DNA of 64,000 bases from Microbacterium sp. SLBN-146 (GTDB taxonomy: Bacteria; Actinomycetota; Actinomycetes; Actinomycetales; Microbacteriaceae). A model generated the notes under the pieces. The model did no database searches. It was not told where the DNA came from and saw only the letters and a program-made list of their open reading frames with translations. Shown in pieces: positions 25,018 through 34,011 of the stretch (positions are counted from its first letter, which is position 1; each line of letters opens with the position of its first letter). Position numbers and translations under genes: made by a program. The stretch is from positions 3,534,001-3,598,000 of the forward strand of contig NZ_VFMR01000001.1 of assembly GCF_006715145.1 (NCBI RefSeq). The letters are read 5' to 3'.

Positions 25018-26694
25018 ATGACAACGGCGTCTACACCCGCGAAGAGCGGGGCAAGCAGAGCGCGAGTCGGAGTTCAGCGCTTCGGCACGTTCCTCTCCGG
25101 CATGATCATGCCGAACATCGCAGCCTTCATCGCGTGGGGCTTCATCACGATGCTCTTCATCACCGACGGGTTCTTCGGAGCGCGGAGCCCGTTCGGATGG
25201 CACTGGTACCCCGTCGCCGAGATCATCGGCGGGGGCGGCGATTCCGCGCTCATCGGGTGGAACGGAGCGATGACGGCCCTTGCGGAGGCGGACGGAGTGA
25301 ACTTCTTCGCCTACGTCGGACTCGTCGGACCGATCATCACGTACCTCCTCCCGCTGCTGATCGCGAACACCGCGGGCCGCATGGTGTACGGCGAGCGCGG
25401 CGGTGTCGTCGCGACGATCGCCGTCATGGGTGTCATCGCTGGCACGAACATCCCGATGTTCCTCGGTGCGATGATCATGGGTCCGATCGCGGCCTGGATC
25501 ACGAAGCAGATGGACCGGCTGTGGGACGGCAAGATCAAGCCGGGCTTCGAGATGCTCGTCAACAACTTCTCCGCCGGCATCCTGGGCATGATCCTGGCGG
25601 TGATCGGATTCTTCGCGTTCGGCCCCCTCTTCCTCGGGATCAGCGCGTTCCTCGGAGGCGTCGTCGGCTGGCTGGTCGAGTTCAACCTCCTGCCGCTCCT
25701 GTCGATCATCGTCGAACCGGCCAAGGTGCTGTTCCTCAACAACGCCATCAACCACGGCGTGTTCACGCCCCTCGGCCTGGAGCAGGTCGCAGAAACCGGC
25801 AAGTCGATCCTCTTCCTCATCGAGGCGAACCCTGGCCCTGGCCTCGGTCTGCTGCTGGCGTTCACGTTCTTCGGCGTCGGCGCGGCGAAGTCGTCGGCAC
25901 CGGGTGCGATCATCATCCAGTTCTTCGGTGGCATCCACGAGATCTACTTCCCGTACGCGCTCAGCAAGCCGATGACGATCCTCGCGCTGATCGCGGGTGG
26001 TGCGACCGGTGTCACGACGAACATGCTGCTCGGTGGAGGCCTCGCGTTCCCCGCAGCCCCTGGCAGCATCATCGCCGTCACCGCGGCGGCCGTCGGCGGT
26101 GGCGTCGGCAACCTCCTCGTCGTGTACCTCTCGGTGATCCTCGCCGCGACGGTCACCTTCCTCGTCGCGGGTGTCATCCTGCGGGCATCGCGCAAGCGCG
26201 ACCTGCTCGCCGAGGCCGACACGTTCGGAGCGGCGATCGCTCAGACCGAAGCGAACAAGGGCAAGTCCTCCGCGGCGATGGACGCTTTGCGCGCCTCCGA
26301 CGGCAATGATCGTCGTGCCGTGAGGGACGCCAACGAAGCCGTTGATCTGCTCGAGACCGAGGCCGAGACGGGCGGGCTCGCGAGCGGCGGACTGCTCGCC
26401 ACCAAGACGGTCAAGAACATCGTGTTCGCGTGCGACGCGGGTATGGGGTCGTCGGCGATGGGTGCGAGCGTCCTGCGGAACAAGATCAAGAAGGCGGGCA
26501 TCGAAGGCGTGACGGTCGTCAACAAGGCGATCGCCAACCTCGATGACTCGGCCGACCTCGTCATCACGCAGAACCAGCTCACGGACCGTGCTCGGAAGCA
26601 GACGCCGGACGCGATTCACGTCTCGGTCGACAACTTCATGAACTCGCCGAAGTACGAAGAGGTCGTCGACCTCGTCCGCGACCAGCAGAGCTGA
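25018..26694 (+). CDS. mtlA: PTS mannitol-specific EIICB
   Basis: A 558-residue permease. The EIIC part starts with FGTFLSGMIMPNIAAFIAWG and contains the conserved NNAINHGVFTPLG and FGGIHEIYFPY, the sugar-binding GGIHE loop. A linker of about 60 residues joins an EIIB domain with phosphocysteine Cys472 in IVFACDAGMGSSAMGAS. There is no fused EIIA, which is encoded by the next gene. The ribosome site is GAAAGAGAG. The enzyme imports mannitol as mannitol-1-phosphate, the substrate of MtlD downstream. Confidence 0.95.
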   Translation: MTTASTPAKSGASRARVGVQRFGTFLSGMIMPNIAAFIAWGFITMLFITDGFFGARSPFGWHWYPVAEIIGGGGDSALIGWNGAMTALAEADGVNFFAYVGLVGPIITYLLPLLIANTAGRMVYGERGGVVATIAVMGVIAGTNIPMFLGAMIMGPIAAWITKQMDRLWDGKIKPGFEMLVNNFSAGILGMILAVIGFFAFGPLFLGISAFLGGVVGWLVEFNLLPLLSIIVEPAKVLFLNNAINHGVFTPLGLEQVAETGKSILFLIEANPGPGLGLLLAFTFFGVGAAKSSAPGAIIIQFFGGIHEIYFPYALSKPMTILALIAGGATGVTTNMLLGGGLAFPAAPGSIIAVTAAAVGGGVGNLLVVYLSVILAATVTFLVAGVILRASRKRDLLAEADTFGAAIAQTEANKGKSSAAMDALRASDGNDRRAVRDANEAVDLLETEAETGGLASGGLLATKTVKNIVFACDAGMGSSAMGASVLRNKIKKAGIEGVTVVNKAIANLDDSADLVITQNQLTDRARKQTPDAIHVSVDNFMNSPKYEEVVDLVRDQQS

Positions 26695-26719
26695 TCAGTC
26701 AGGTCGGGTCACGTCCTCA

Positions 26720-26786
26720 TTCGGGGCAGGTTCTGAATCCGACACACCGCGAAGACCGGCGTGTCGGGTGAAGAACCTGCCCCGAA
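26720..26786. terminator. Long interrupted hairpin between mtlA and mtlF
   Basis: Outer arms TTCGGGGCAGGTTCT (26720-26734) and AGAACCTGCCCCGAA (26772-26786) pair perfectly over 15 bp; inner arms CCGACACACCG and CGGCGTGTCGG pair with one mismatch. No T-tract follows. It may stop or stabilise the upstream mRNA, or be a repeat element. Confidence 0.6.
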
Positions 26787-26811
26787 CAGGCATCGCACGG
26801 CGCCGGCCCGA

Positions 26812-26817
26812 TACGTT
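26812..26817 (+). promoter_or_regulatory. Candidate -10 box for mtlF-mtlD
   Basis: TACGTT after the hairpin, 47 nt before ATG at 26865. It would allow mtlF-mtlD to be transcribed separately from mtlA. Confidence 0.35.
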
Positions 26818-26864
26818 CAAAGACAGAGCCCGCGGCATCCGTGGGAGAGAGAAAGGCGAATCAC

Positions 26865-27302
26865 ATGGCACTCGACGTCCTGAACCTCGGCCAGGTCCGG
26901 ATCCACTCCGGAGACGCCACACGCGAAGAAGCGATGAAGGAGGCCGCTGACATCCTCGAAGCCGCCGGCGCTGTCACGAGCCGGTACTTCGACGCGATGC
27001 AGCAGCGCGAAGAGACCGTCTCGACGTACATGGGCAATGAGCTCGCGATCCCCCACGGCACGAACGAGACGAAGGACGAGATCCTCGCCTCGGCCCTGTC
27101 GGTCGTCCGCTACGACGGCGGCGTGGATTGGGGCGGGGAGCCCGTCACCTTCGTCATCGGGATCGCCGGCCGCGGCGACGAGCACCTCGAGATCCTCTCG
27201 CAGATCGCGATCCTCTTCTCCGACGAAGACGAGGTCGCCAAGCTCAAGGCCGCGTCGAGCCCCGAGGAGCTGTTCGCGCTCGTATCGGCCGCGGGCGTCT
27301 AA
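26865..27302 (+). CDS. mtlF: PTS mannitol-specific EIIA
   Basis: A 145-residue EIIA of the fructose/mannitol family. The phosphohistidine is His64 in GNELAIPHGTNETK, with VIGIAGRGDEHLEIL in the usual following region. It relays phosphate from HPr to the EIIB domain of MtlA. ATG at 26865 follows GAGAGAGAAAGG. Its TAA stop overlaps the mtlD ATG by one base (TAATG). Confidence 0.94.
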   Translation: MALDVLNLGQVRIHSGDATREEAMKEAADILEAAGAVTSRYFDAMQQREETVSTYMGNELAIPHGTNETKDEILASALSVVRYDGGVDWGGEPVTFVIGIAGRGDEHLEILSQIAILFSDEDEVAKLKAASSPEELFALVSAAGV

Positions 27303-28459
27303 TGCTCGCGGTCCATTTCGGAGCGGGGAACATCGGTCGCGGCTTCGTCGGCCTGCTGCTGCACCAGGGCGGCTACGACGTCGTCTTCTCCGACGTGTCG
27401 GCTCCCCTCGTTGACGCCATCAACGGCGTGTCGGAGTACACGGTGCACGAGGTCGGCGACGGCGGCGTCGACACGGTCGTCACGGGCTTCCGTGCGATCA
27501 ACTCGGCGGACCATCCGCAAGAGGTGATCGACGCGATCGCCTCGGCCAACATCGTGACGACGGCGGTGGGCCCGACCATCCTGAAGTTCGTCGCGCCGCA
27601 CATCATCGCGGGCCTTGCGCTCCGCGACCCGTCGTCTCCCCCGTTGCAGATCATGGCGTGCGAGAACGCGATCAATGCGACGGATCTGCTGCGCGACGAG
27701 ATGAAGGCCGCGGCGGGTGTCGCGTGGGATGCCCTCGAAGCCAGCGCGGTGTTCGCGAACACCGCTGTCGACCGGATCGTGCCAGCTCAGCCGCCCGGTG
27801 CCGGGGTCGACGTCACGGTCGAGCCGTTCTACGAGTGGGCGATCGAGCGGCCGCCCTTCGGTTCTGCGCCTCCGCACATTCCGGGCGCGCATTTCGTCGA
27901 CGACCTCGCCCCCTACATCGAGCGGAAGCTCTTCACCGTCAACACGGGCCACGCCACGACCGCCTACTTCGGCGCCCAGGCGGGCGTCGAGACGATTGCG
28001 GAGGCCCTGTCCGACCCGGTGATCGCGACGAAGGTGGAGGCTGTCCTCGAAGAGACCTCAGCCCTTCTCGTCGCCAAGCACGAGCTCGATCCCGATGCGC
28101 AGGCGGAATATCGCGCCACGATCCTGCGCCGCTTCCGCAACGCCGCGCTTCCCGACACCGTGTGGCGCGTCGGACGCCAGCCGCTGCGCAAGCTCTCCCG
28201 TCATGAGCGCTTCGTCGGTCCCGCCGCGGAAGCCGTCGAGAAGGAGCTGCCGGTCGACGCGCTCGTGAATGCGATGGGCGCCGCGCTGGCCTTCGACGAC
28301 GCCGAGGACCCGCAGTCCGTCGATCTTCAACGCCTCCTGCGGGAACAGGATGCCGCGGATGTCACGGCATCCGTCACGGGGCTCGAGCCCGAGCATCCGC
28401 TCTTCGCGCGCGTCCGCGCTGTCGTCGAGGCCCGTCAGGCCGAACTCGCCGCCCTGTAA
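27302..28459 (+). CDS. mtlD: Mannitol-1-phosphate 5-dehydrogenase
   Basis: A 385-residue polyol dehydrogenase that oxidises mannitol-1-phosphate to fructose-6-phosphate with NAD. The start LAVHFGAGNIGRGFVG is the MtlD nucleotide-binding motif; ACENAINATD, and the catalytic-region KLFTVNTGHATTAYFG (Lys and the NxGH motif) follow. It is the last gene of the PTS locus; a palindromic repeat begins 5 nt after its stop. Confidence 0.95.
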   Translation: MLAVHFGAGNIGRGFVGLLLHQGGYDVVFSDVSAPLVDAINGVSEYTVHEVGDGGVDTVVTGFRAINSADHPQEVIDAIASANIVTTAVGPTILKFVAPHIIAGLALRDPSSPPLQIMACENAINATDLLRDEMKAAAGVAWDALEASAVFANTAVDRIVPAQPPGAGVDVTVEPFYEWAIERPPFGSAPPHIPGAHFVDDLAPYIERKLFTVNTGHATTAYFGAQAGVETIAEALSDPVIATKVEAVLEETSALLVAKHELDPDAQAEYRATILRRFRNAALPDTVWRVGRQPLRKLSRHERFVGPAAEAVEKELPVDALVNAMGAALAFDDAEDPQSVDLQRLLREQDAADVTASVTGLEPEHPLFARVRAVVEARQAELAAL

Positions 28460-28464
28460 ACCTG

Positions 28465-28529
28465 CCGCTCACTTGTCGCAAAGGGTGGGTAGCCGCGCCT
28501 CCCGACCGCCATTCGCGACAAGTGAGCGG
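28465..28529. repeat. ACTTGTC-family palindromic repeat, copy 2
   Basis: Arms CCGCTCACTTGTCGC and GCGACAAGTGAGCGG pair perfectly over 15 bp. Internal words CAAAGGGTGGG and CGCCATTC match the other copies. The T-A pair of copies 1 and 3 is G-C here, a compensatory change. It lies between the convergent mtlD and add genes. Confidence 0.85.
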
Positions 28530-28545
28530 GAACGCTCGGAGTGCC

Positions 28546-29661
28546 CTAGCGGTCGAAGCCCTCGCCGATGAGCTCGATGAGTTCCTCGCGCTCCTCCACG
28601 GGGAGGAAGGCGCCCGCGGCGGCGTTGAGCTGGAACGCTTCGAGGTCGTCGAGCCCGTAGTCGAATGTCTCGGCGAGGAGCGCGAGCTCGCGCGTGAGCG
28701 ACGTGCGGCTCATCGTGCGGTTGTCGCAGTTCACCGTCACGGCGAAGCCGAGCTGGTAGAGCAGATCGAACGGATGGTCCTCGAGCGTGCGACCCCAGCG
28801 CTCGACGGCGCCCGTCTGCAGGTTCGATGACGGCGAGAGCTCGAGCGGGATCTCCCGGTCTCGCACCCAGCGGGCGAGGTTGCCGAACTTGACGTACACC
28901 TCGTCGCCCTCGCTGGAGACGACATCGAGGTCTTCCGCGATGCGCACGCCGTGGCCGAGTCGCACCGCACGCCCGTCGATCAGCGCGCCGCGGATCGACT
29001 CGAGTCCCGCTGCTTCGCCGGCGTGCACCGTCGTGGGGAAGAACTCCGACGCGAGGTAGTCGAAGGCCGCGCGGTGGCGGGACGGGAGGAAGCCGTCCTC
29101 GGGCCCCGCGATATCGAAGCCGACCGCGCCGCGTCCGCGCCACGCCACCGCGAGCTTCGCGATCTCGAGCGACCGGTCGTGCTGGCGCATCGCCGTGAGC
29201 AGCTGACCGACGCGGATGTCGCGGCCGTCGCGTTCTGCGGCGTCCTCTGCTTCCTCGATGCCGTCCTGGACGGCCTCGACCGCCTCCTCGAGGGTCAGAC
29301 CGCCGGAGAGGTGCTGCTCGGGCGCCCATCGCACTTCGCCGTAGACGACGCCGTCCGAAGCGAGGTCTTCGACGAACTCGCGCGCGACGCGCGTCAGGCC
29401 CTCGCGCGTCTGCATGACGGCGATCGAGAGGTCGAACGTCTTCAGGTACTCGACGAGGGAGCCCGAGTCGCTCTGGTCGGCGAACCACTCGGCGAGGTCG
29501 TCGGCGTCGTCCTCGGGAAGGTCCAGGTCGATCTCATCGGCGAGCTCGATGATCGTCTCGGGGCGCACGCCGCCGTCGAGGTGGTCGTGCAGCGCGACCT
29601 TCGGCAGGCTGCGGATCGAAAGACCCTGAAGAACGGCATCGCCGTGCTGATCGATGGGCAT
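28546..29661 (-). CDS. add: Adenosine deaminase
   Basis: A 371-residue enzyme that converts adenosine and deoxyadenosine to inosine forms. Zinc ligands are in KVALHDHLDGG and VHAGEAAG; RLGHGVRIAED and ELSPSSNLQTGAV follow, and the catalytic Asp region is VNCDNRTMSRTSL, where the usual TDDP is replaced by CDNR with the family pattern for actinobacterial Add. ATG at 29661 has GAGGAG 7 nt upstream. It is the last gene of the minus-strand nucleoside uptake and salvage operon. Confidence 0.93.
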   Translation of the reverse strand: MPIDQHGDAVLQGLSIRSLPKVALHDHLDGGVRPETIIELADEIDLDLPEDDADDLAEWFADQSDSGSLVEYLKTFDLSIAVMQTREGLTRVAREFVEDLASDGVVYGEVRWAPEQHLSGGLTLEEAVEAVQDGIEEAEDAAERDGRDIRVGQLLTAMRQHDRSLEIAKLAVAWRGRGAVGFDIAGPEDGFLPSRHRAAFDYLASEFFPTTVHAGEAAGLESIRGALIDGRAVRLGHGVRIAEDLDVVSSEGDEVYVKFGNLARWVRDREIPLELSPSSNLQTGAVERWGRTLEDHPFDLLYQLGFAVTVNCDNRTMSRTSLTRELALLAETFDYGLDDLEAFQLNAAAGAFLPVEEREELIELIGEGFDR

Positions 29662-29724
29662 GTGGCGCTCCTCGGGTTTCGGGTGTCTTGCGGGGTCAAG
29701 TCTGCACGCTCTGGGCGCCCCCCG

Positions 29725-31017
29725 TCACGCGGTGATGCGCTCCCGCACGATCGGATGCGTCGCCGGTGCCTCAGCACCGACCTCCCATGCCCCGTTGAGG
29801 GCGTCGAGAGCGCGGTCGAACCGCGAGGCGTCCTGCCCGAGGAGCGTGAACACCGGCTGTCCCGCCGCGACATGATCGCCGGGCTTGACGTGCAGGTCGA
29901 TCCCCGCCGCGTGGAGGACGGGATCCTCGGCCCGCGCGCGTCCTGCGCCCAGGCGCCACGCCGCGATACCGAAGGGCAGAGCGTCCATCCGCGTGACGAA
30001 CCCCGTCTCGGATGCCACGACGGTGTGGGTTTCGCGGGGCGCGGGGAGCGCGGCATCCGGATCGCCGTCCTGCGCGCGGATCATGGCGCGCCAGGAGTCC
30101 ATCGCACGTCCGTCGCGAAGCGCGGCCTCGACATCGGCGTCGGGCTGACCTGCGAGGGTCAGCATCTCGCGAGCAAGTGCGACGGTGAGCTCCACGACAT
30201 CGGACGGGCCGCCCCCCGCGAGCACCTCGACCGACTCGCGCACTTCGTTCGCGTTGCCGATCGCGAGACCGAGCGGCGTGTCCATGTCGGTGAGGAGCGC
30301 CGTCGTCGCGACGCCCGAATCGGTGCCGAGCGCGACCATCGTGCGAGCCAGCTCACGGGCCCGGTCGGGGTCCTTCATGAACGCCCCCGAGCCGAATTTG
30401 ACGTCGAGCACGAGAGAGTCGGTGCCCTCGGCGATCTTCTTCGACATGATGCTGGACGCGATGAGCGGGATGGCCTCGACCGTCCCCGTGACGTCGCGCA
30501 GCGCGTAGAGCTTCTTGTCGGCGGGGGCGAGACCCGAGCCGGCGGCGCAGATGACGGCTCCGACGTCGCGCAACTGGGCGAAGAGTTCGTCGTTGTCGAG
30601 AGCCGCGCGCCAGCCGGGGATCGACTCGAGCTTGTCGAGCGTGCCGCCCGTGTGGCCGAGACCGCGACCGGACAGCTGCGGCACGGCGACACCGAAGGAT
30701 GCCACGAGCGGAGCCAGCGGCAGGGTGATCTTGTCGCCGACGCCGCCCGTCGAGTGCTTGTCGACGGTCGGCTTGCCGAGACCCGCGAAACTCATCCGCT
30801 CGCCGGAGGCGATCATCGCGTCGGTCATGACGCGGATCTCATCCCTCGTCATGCCGTTGAGGAGCACCGCCATCGCGAAGGACGCCATCTGCGCGTCGGC
30901 GACGTATCCGCGCGTGTACGCATCGACCATCCAGCGGAGTTCAGCCTCGGGCACGAGCCCGCCGTCGCGCTTCGCGCGGATGACGTCGACGGCGTCGTAG
31001 GGCTCGAGGCCCGTCAT
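29725..31017 (-). CDS. deoA: Thymidine phosphorylase
   Basis: A 430-residue pyrimidine nucleoside phosphorylase that splits thymidine or deoxyuridine. The glycosyltransferase-family N-terminal helices precede VDKHSTGGVGDKITL, the phosphate-binding signature; LSGRGLGHTGGTLDKLES and SSIMSKKIAEG follow. The C-terminal domain has the VKPGDHVAAGQPVFTL lipoyl-like hammerhead. It overlaps cdd by ATGA and precedes add by 63 nt. Together the three enzymes degrade nucleosides imported by the ABC transporter encoded upstream. Confidence 0.95.
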   Translation of the reverse strand: MTGLEPYDAVDVIRAKRDGGLVPEAELRWMVDAYTRGYVADAQMASFAMAVLLNGMTRDEIRVMTDAMIASGERMSFAGLGKPTVDKHSTGGVGDKITLPLAPLVASFGVAVPQLSGRGLGHTGGTLDKLESIPGWRAALDNDELFAQLRDVGAVICAAGSGLAPADKKLYALRDVTGTVEAIPLIASSIMSKKIAEGTDSLVLDVKFGSGAFMKDPDRARELARTMVALGTDSGVATTALLTDMDTPLGLAIGNANEVRESVEVLAGGGPSDVVELTVALAREMLTLAGQPDADVEAALRDGRAMDSWRAMIRAQDGDPDAALPAPRETHTVVASETGFVTRMDALPFGIAAWRLGAGRARAEDPVLHAAGIDLHVKPGDHVAAGQPVFTLLGQDASRFDRALDALNGAWEVGAEAPATHPIVRERITA

Positions 31018-31424
31018 CGTGCGGCATCCTCGAGGTCACGCGGCCCGAACGCGTCGGGGAGCACTTCGTCGATCGTGCGGATGCCGGAGACGGTCTCGAG
31101 CAGCATGCCGGGAAGCGCGAACTCGTACAGCAACTGTCGGCAGCGCCCACACGGCATGATCGTCTCACCCTGACCGTTGACGCAGACGAACGCGACGAGT
31201 TGCCCGCCGCCCGACATCTGCAGGTCGCTGACGAGTCCGCATTCGGCGCACAGGCCCACGCCGTAGGAGGCGTTCTCGACGTTGCATCCCGTCACGACGC
31301 GTCCGTCGGAGACGAGGGCGGCGGCCCCCACCTTGTAGCGCGAGTACGGCGCATAGGCGCGTGTCATGGCGTCGGTTGCTGCGACGCGTAGCTCGTCCCA
31401 GTCGATATCGGTCACGTGGGTCAC
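31014..31424 (-). CDS. cdd: Cytidine deaminase
   Basis: A 136-residue tetrameric-type deaminase. Substrate loop YSRYKVGAAALV, then CNVENASYGVGLCAEC with the catalytic glutamate region and a zinc cysteine, and PCGRCRQLLYEF with the other two zinc cysteines. It converts cytidine or deoxycytidine to uridine forms. The ATG overlaps the stop of the upstream permease gene, and the stop overlaps deoA, so the genes are strongly coupled. Confidence 0.95.
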   Translation of the reverse strand: MTHVTDIDWDELRVAATDAMTRAYAPYSRYKVGAAALVSDGRVVTGCNVENASYGVGLCAECGLVSDLQMSGGGQLVAFVCVNGQGETIMPCGRCRQLLYEFALPGMLLETVSGIRTIDEVLPDAFGPRDLEDAAR

Positions 31425-32707
31425 CCCTTGATGTATGGCTTTCCGGCGGCTGCTGGCCCCCGGATCTGTCCCGCGAAGCCCGCGACGGCGATGATCGTCA
31501 CGACGTACGGAAGCATGAGCATGAACTCGCTAGGAATGGGCGTACGGAGGATCGTCAGCAGGTTCTGCAGGTTCGTGACGAAACCGAACATGAGGGCTGC
31601 GAGCGAGGCCCGGATGGGATCCCAGCGTCCGAAGATGACCGCGGCCAGCGCGATGAAGCCGAGGCCCGCCGTCATCTCCTTTCCGAACTGAGGAACCGAC
31701 ACGAGCGTGAAGTAGGCACCGCCGATGCCGGCGATGGCGCCCGCGAGCGAGACGTTCCAGAACCGGGTCGCGTTGACCTTGATGCCCACGGTGTCGGCCG
31801 CTTGCGGGTGCTCGCCGACGGCGCGGAGGCGCAGGCCCCAGCGGGTGCGGTAGAGGCCCCACGCGACGAGCGGCACCGTGATGAACATGAGGTACACGAT
31901 GAAGGTCTGGTTGAAGAGCACGGGACCCAGGATGGGGATGTCGCCGAGCAGCGGGATCTTGATCCGCTCGAACCTCACGGGGTTGTTGAGCTGCGCCTCG
32001 TTCGGAACGAGAAGCGCCCCGTAGAGGAAGCCCGTCAGGCCCGTCACGAGGACGTTGAGCACGACACCGACGATGACCTGCTCGACGAGGTACTTGATCG
32101 CGAACGCGGCCAGGACGAACGCGACGAGGACGCCGCCGATCATGGCGCCGATGAGTCCGACGAAGGGGTTGCCGGTCAGGCTCGAGAGCATCGCAGCCGA
32201 GAAGGCGCCCAGGAGGAACTGGCCCTCGATCGCGACGTTGACGACACCCGCACGCTCGCCGATGACACCGCCGAGGGCGCCGAACACGAGCGGCACCGAC
32301 AGCGACACCGCACCGACGAGGAGGCTCGAGACGGGAACGAGGCCACCTGCGCCCGCCCAGACGAGGAAGGCGAAGACACCGAATGCGCCGTACGCGACGG
32401 TGAGCCAGAGCGGGACGCGGCGGTACGACCAGGCCTCCCAGAACTCCCATGCCGTCAGGATCGCCAGCAGTGCCAGCATGACCCAGCACGTCAGAGCCGT
32501 CGGCAGGACGATGTCGGGCAGAGCGATGACGGACGATGCGTCGCCGAGTCGGAAGGTGCTCTCACCCGATCGCGGCACGAGCGCGAACAGCGCCCCGAGC
32601 AGCACCGTGACGACGATGAGGACGATCGGCACCTTCAGGTGGCGCACCTTGACGGTCGTGAGCGGCATCCGTCCGTCGTCGATCATCGTGGAGGTCGAGG
32701 CGCTCAT
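31421..32707 (-). CDS. Nucleoside ABC transporter permease (second)
   Basis: A 428-residue inner-membrane permease of the branched-chain amino acid/ribose type. After an N-terminal hydrophobic pair, the core reads VFGALGGVIGERAGVVNVAIEGQFLLGA, a segment typical of BmpA-linked nucleoside permeases such as NupQ/YufQ, then about eight more helices and RTRWGLRLRAVGEHPQAADTVG, the cytoplasmic coupling loop. It pairs with the permease encoded just upstream (ATGA overlap) to form the channel. ATG at 32707 is chosen; the frame remains open far upstream but antisense-like. Confidence 0.9.
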   Translation of the reverse strand: MSASTSTMIDDGRMPLTTVKVRHLKVPIVLIVVTVLLGALFALVPRSGESTFRLGDASSVIALPDIVLPTALTCWVMLALLAILTAWEFWEAWSYRRVPLWLTVAYGAFGVFAFLVWAGAGGLVPVSSLLVGAVSLSVPLVFGALGGVIGERAGVVNVAIEGQFLLGAFSAAMLSSLTGNPFVGLIGAMIGGVLVAFVLAAFAIKYLVEQVIVGVVLNVLVTGLTGFLYGALLVPNEAQLNNPVRFERIKIPLLGDIPILGPVLFNQTFIVYLMFITVPLVAWGLYRTRWGLRLRAVGEHPQAADTVGIKVNATRFWNVSLAGAIAGIGGAYFTLVSVPQFGKEMTAGLGFIALAAVIFGRWDPIRASLAALMFGFVTNLQNLLTILRTPIPSEFMLMLPYVVTIIAVAGFAGQIRGPAAAGKPYIKG

Positions 32708-34011
32708 GCCGACACCGCCTTCTTCGACGCCTTGGCTCTGGCCTTGGCGGCCTTCTCGGCGTCGCTCTTGGGGAGGAAGAAGATCGTGCGCAGGAGCGGC
32801 GGCGCAGCGATGAACAGCACGATGAGCGCCTGCACGACGAGCACGATGTCGACGGGGATCCCCTGGGCCTGCATCGAGAAGGAGCCCGACTTGAGAGCGC
32901 CGAAAAGGATGCCGGCGGCGAACGTGCCCCATGCGCGGCTCCGACCGAGGAGCGCGACGGTGATGGCGTCGAAGCCGATGCCCGCGTCGATCGTGCCGGA
33001 GAATCCGGTCGTGACGGACCCCTGGATCTGGTTCATCGCGGCCAGGCCTGCGAGGCCGCCCGCGAAGAGCATCGCGTAGACGTAGATCCGCTTGACGCTG
33101 ATGCCCGCGGCGAGCGCTGCGTGGGGGTTCTCGCCGACCGCGCGAAGGCGGAGGCCGAGGCTCGAGCGCTCGATGACCCACCACACGAGGAGGGTCGCGA
33201 GCACGACGATCACGAAGCCCCAGTCGAGTGCCGGGAAGGCGGGACCGAGAAGGTCGGGGAACTGGGCGGACTCCGGCGTCGCAGCGGAGATCGGCTGGTT
33301 CGTCCCCTCTTTCTGCAGCAGTCCGGGCGTGCGGATCATCCACAGGAGCAGGTAGTACGCGACGTAGTTGAGCATGATCGTGAGGATCACCTCGTGCGCG
33401 CCCGTCACCGCCTTGATGACTCCGACCAGGCCACCCCAGAGCGCGCCGCCGACGATGCCCGCGAGGAGCGTCGTGGGCAGGTGCAGCCACATCGGGAGGT
33501 CGAGGTTGAAGGTGAAGAACGCGGCGAAGATCGCACCCATGAGCATCTGACCGCGTGCGCCGATGTTGAACAGGCCGACGCGGAACGCGAGTGCGACACC
33601 GAGACCTGCAGCGATGAGGGGCGCGGCGAACCCGAGCGAGTTCGTCAGCGGACGGATCTGGGCGGCGAAGTCGGCGCCGCGGGCGTTGAAGACCGCCCCG
33701 CGGAAGAGCGCTTCGTATCCCCCGTAGACGGCGTTCCAGATGGCGGCGAACGTGTCCCCCGGCTGGGCGAAGAAGTATCCCGCCGCTTCCTGCACGTCTT
33801 CATTCGTGACCGCGATGAGGATGCCGCCGACGAGAAGCGCGAGAACGATCGCGAGGAAGGTCGTCACGGCGCTTCCGCGCAGGAGCTCCTTGAGGAACAC
33901 GCTGCTGCGCGGAGGCGGAGGCGGGTCCTGGCCCGTGAGCGGACCCGTGGCGCGGGGAAGCTGCCCGCCGGGCTGCATCACGTCGTCGGTGCCGGGCGTC
34001 GTTCCGCTCAT
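32704..34011 (-). CDS. Nucleoside ABC transporter permease (first)
   Basis: A 435-residue permease. A proline-rich cytoplasmic N-terminus (about 35 residues) precedes the first helix TTFLAIVLALLVGGILIAV. The core FRVGLFNIGARGQMLMGAIF and GAHEVILTIMLNYVAYYLL match NupP/YufP-type nucleoside permeases, and the coupling loop is ERSSLGLRLRAVGENPHAALAAG. A lysine/alanine-rich tail ends the protein. It overlaps both neighbours by 4 nt. Confidence 0.9.
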   Translation of the reverse strand: MSGTTPGTDDVMQPGGQLPRATGPLTGQDPPPPPRSSVFLKELLRGSAVTTFLAIVLALLVGGILIAVTNEDVQEAAGYFFAQPGDTFAAIWNAVYGGYEALFRGAVFNARGADFAAQIRPLTNSLGFAAPLIAAGLGVALAFRVGLFNIGARGQMLMGAIFAAFFTFNLDLPMWLHLPTTLLAGIVGGALWGGLVGVIKAVTGAHEVILTIMLNYVAYYLLLWMIRTPGLLQKEGTNQPISAATPESAQFPDLLGPAFPALDWGFVIVVLATLLVWWVIERSSLGLRLRAVGENPHAALAAGISVKRIYVYAMLFAGGLAGLAAMNQIQGSVTTGFSGTIDAGIGFDAITVALLGRSRAWGTFAAGILFGALKSGSFSMQAQGIPVDIVLVVQALIVLFIAAPPLLRTIFFLPKSDAEKAAKARAKASKKAVSA

